Assembly (NCBI GenBank): GCA_008125075.1
Contig: VLTH01000002.1
Coordinates: 2,666,843 to 2,730,842, forward strand
Direction: 5' to 3'
DNA length: 64,000 bases
Source: Acetivibrio alkalicellulosi
GTDB taxonomy: Bacteria > Bacillota > Clostridia > Acetivibrionales > Acetivibrionaceae
Both the position numbers and the translations under genes were made by a program. The notes beneath the pieces are model-generated. The model was not told where the DNA came from, searched no databases, and saw nothing but the letters and a program-made list of their open reading frames with translations. How positions within the stretch are numbered: position 1 is the first letter of the stretch; every line of letters begins with the position of its first letter. Shown here piece after piece: positions 62,808 through 64,000 of this stretch.

Positions 62808-63269
62808 TTATATAAGTAAGCATACCATCATATTTTTTAAAATGCTGGCTCTCAAGTATCCCCTTTGATCAACAGGCACAGTTGATAAAATCTTATCACT
62901 TGTAGCAGCTTTTAGCATAAGTCCTTCCCTTTCTGAAATAACGTTGTAATCAATAAAATTATTTATAAATACATGAGCTGATTGCTGGGATATATTGTCA
63001 CCCATAGATTGCACAATATGCATAAGATAATTCTTACCCTTGTGCTCTATGCTTACTCTTCTTATTCTTATATGTCCTCCACCGCCTCTGCGACTCTCGA
63101 CATAATATCCTCTATCAGATGTAAACCTTGTATCAATTACATAATTAATTTGTGAAGGCACACAATTAAATTGGTTTGCAAGTTCATTTCTTTGTATTTC
63201 AATAGAGCCATCGGTGTCATTAATCATTTGCTTAATAAAGGTTTCTATAAGATCACTAAGTTTCGCCAT
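62808..63269 (-). CDS. ctsR: CtsR class III stress repressor
   Basis: CtsR represses the clp stress genes until heat or McsB inactivates it. The product is 153 residues from ATG 63269 (MAKLSDLIETFIKQMI); the frame also has a GTG at 63278. DNA-binding part: ELANQFNCVPSQINYVIDTR. The glycine-rich wing VESRRGGGGHIRIRRV is the thermosensing tip. The C-terminus has ISEREGLMLKAATSDK. A CtsR box overlaps its promoter, so the operon represses itself. Confidence 0.96.
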   Translation of the reverse strand: MAKLSDLIETFIKQMINDTDGSIEIQRNELANQFNCVPSQINYVIDTRFTSDRGYYVESRRGGGGHIRIRRVSIEHKGKNYLMHIVQSMGDNISQQSAHVFINNFIDYNVISEREGLMLKAATSDKILSTVPVDQRGYLRASILKNMMVCLLI

Positions 63270-63292
63270 ATCCTCCACCCTCTTTAGCTGAT

Positions 63293-63309
63293 TTTGACTT
63301 TCTTTGACC
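63293..63309 (-). promoter_or_regulatory. CtsR operator
   Basis: The minus strand reads GGTCAAAGAAAGTCAAA, a perfect match to the CtsR consensus RGTCAAANANRGTCAAA. It lies just downstream of the -10 box, over the likely transcription start. Confidence 0.93.
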
Positions 63310-63317
63310 TTTATTAT

Positions 63318-63346
63318 ATTATATTTTATTTTGTCTTTTAATTCAA
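63318..63346 (-). promoter_or_regulatory. Sigma-A promoter of the ctsR operon
   Basis: On the minus strand TTGAAT (63341-63346), a 17-base spacer and TATAAT (63318-63323). Confidence 0.85.
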
Positions 63347-63467
63347 GAAGTTGGATACTTAAAAATACTCAAAAAACATGATTATATTTGATTATTATTT
63401 TTTTTTAAGTATTTAATCACGTTTTCTCTTGTTTTCAAGCTAAATCATTAGGGTACTTCTAAACTTA

Positions 63468-63495
63468 ACTCCACCTTCTTGATAGAAAGTGGAGT
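63468..63495 (-). terminator. Hairpin after the 59-residue gene
   Basis: ACTCCAC...AAGTGGAGT arms flank TTCTTGATAGAAA. It lies 17 bases past the stop of the small gene and before the ctsR promoter. Confidence 0.6.
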
Positions 63496-63511
63496 CTTAA
63501 AACTAGATAAA

Positions 63512-63691
63512 TCAATTATGCTTATCATTTTTATTGTCGCTATTTTCTGTCAACTTTGCTAAACGACGAGCATTTTTTCTTTGTATGTCAGGAGTCATCC
63601 ATTGATCAAAGGATGAAATAAACTCCCCATACTTAGTTGTGTCTTCTATTCTTTCATCCTTGATATTATTTTTATCGTTTTTATTTGCCAT
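63512..63691 (-). CDS. Small hydrophilic protein, unknown (59 aa)
   Basis: The frame runs MANKNDKNNIKDERIEDTTK, then YGEFISSFDQWMTPDIQRKN and ARRLAKLTENSDNKN. It is strongly charged, with no membrane helix or cysteines. AAAAGGAGAG lies nine bases before the ATG at 63691, which supports expression. A hairpin terminator follows. I do not recognise a family. It lies directly upstream of the ctsR unit and is transcribed the same way. Confidence 0.65.
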   Translation of the reverse strand: MANKNDKNNIKDERIEDTTKYGEFISSFDQWMTPDIQRKNARRLAKLTENSDNKNDKHN

Positions 63692-63869
63692 TTATTTAGA
63701 CTCTCCTTTTTAAATTTTGTTGCCAAGTCATATCTTTATTTTTTTCAAAGTGATTTAATTGTATTCGCATTATAATCATAAATTTTTTAAGTTATTTTTT
63801 ATAGACATCTCTTGCTCACGTACAAAGTTTTATAATTATAATTTGAATGTCAATTGCATTAGCATCACA

Positions 63870-63906
63870 GGGTGTATTTAATAAATTTGAAGAAAAATAT
63901 GCGCCC
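63870..63906. repeat. Short dispersed repeat, GGGT...ACCC type, copy 2
   Basis: GGGTGTATTTAATAAATTTG, then AAGAAAAATATGCGCCC; it matches 26515-26552 with few changes. It sits downstream of the partial gene at the window end. Confidence 0.6.
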
Positions 63907-63917
63907 TGAATCACAAA

Positions 63918-64000
63918 TCAATTATACAACCCTAGTCTATCTTCAACTAGCAATAATTCATCTAGGATTTTTGCTCCTAATATATTAAATAATACATCTG
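63918..64000 (-). CDS. 3' end of an unidentified gene
   Basis: The minus-strand frame from the window edge is open for 26 codons, ending DVLFNILGAKILDELLLVED then RLGLYN and a TGA at 63918-63920. The composition looks like real coding sequence, but too little is present to name the protein. Confidence 0.45.
   Translation of the reverse strand, partial: DVLFNILGAKILDELLLVEDRLGLYN

Overview
This is an AT-rich window from a Gram-positive anaerobe of the Clostridia. The evidence is a ctsR-mcsA-mcsB-clpC operon with a CtsR operator, a tryptophan T-box leader on trpBA, LplABC-type sugar permeases served by a YesMN-type two-component system, Shine-Dalgarno sequences before nearly every gene, and type I dockerins on two secreted proteins. 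Dockerins, one of them on an expansin, point to a cellulosome-forming species near the Acetivibrio (Hungateiclostridium) group, perhaps close to A. clariflavus. That placement is an inference from gene content. No rRNA, tRNA or CRISPR array was recognised.

Layout. 1-5.1 kb: a secreted esterase cut by the window edge, an S-layer-homology remnant, a complete IS3-type insertion sequence (1609-3541) with orfA/orfB joined by a -1 shift, a lipoprotein gene and a serine-recombinase remnant. 5.1-12 kb: an accessory, defence-island-like block with an unknown protein, a frameshifted and truncated hsdM, two overlapping P-loop ATPase genes (one with 33-residue TPR/Sel1 repeats), and an AAA-ATPase/PD-(D/E)XK protein. 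12-18 kb: three secreted proteins, namely a beta-propeller/copper-amine-oxidase-like protein, an LRR-dockerin protein and a dockerin-expansin. The first two carry nearly identical 250-base leaders. 18-26.5 kb: housekeeping genes (trpAB, rhomboid, guanylate kinase-like, AI-2E transporter, metY) and an SPFH/ribbon-helix-helix/DUF3784 operon behind a perfect 20-bp-arm palindrome. 26.6-50.4 kb: a long minus-strand glucuronoxylan locus. 50.4-64 kb: a TtcA-like PP-loop protein, disA and radA, a GH15 and a GT2 gene, and the ctsR-clpC stress operon.

How the genes work together. In the 26-50 kb locus a lipoprotein and two permeases import xylo- and aldouronic oligosaccharides. GH67 alpha-glucuronidase and GH3 beta-xylosidase, both without signal peptides, cut them inside the cell. 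XylA and XylB pass xylose to the pentose phosphate pathway. UxuB, UxuA, KdgK and Eda pass glucuronate through fructuronate, mannonate and KDG to pyruvate and glyceraldehyde-3-phosphate. The uronate isomerase (UxaC) and the transporter ATPase are not in the window. A histidine kinase and two AraC-type response regulators sit between the two halves; the second regulator is split by one in-frame stop.

The clearest unexplained signals are non-coding: a family of ~113-bp double-hairpin elements (six copies, one tandem pair) at gene borders, whose outer arms recur in the hairpins of the two duplicated leaders; at least three other short dispersed repeats; and a repeat pile-up at 50.46-50.98 kb.
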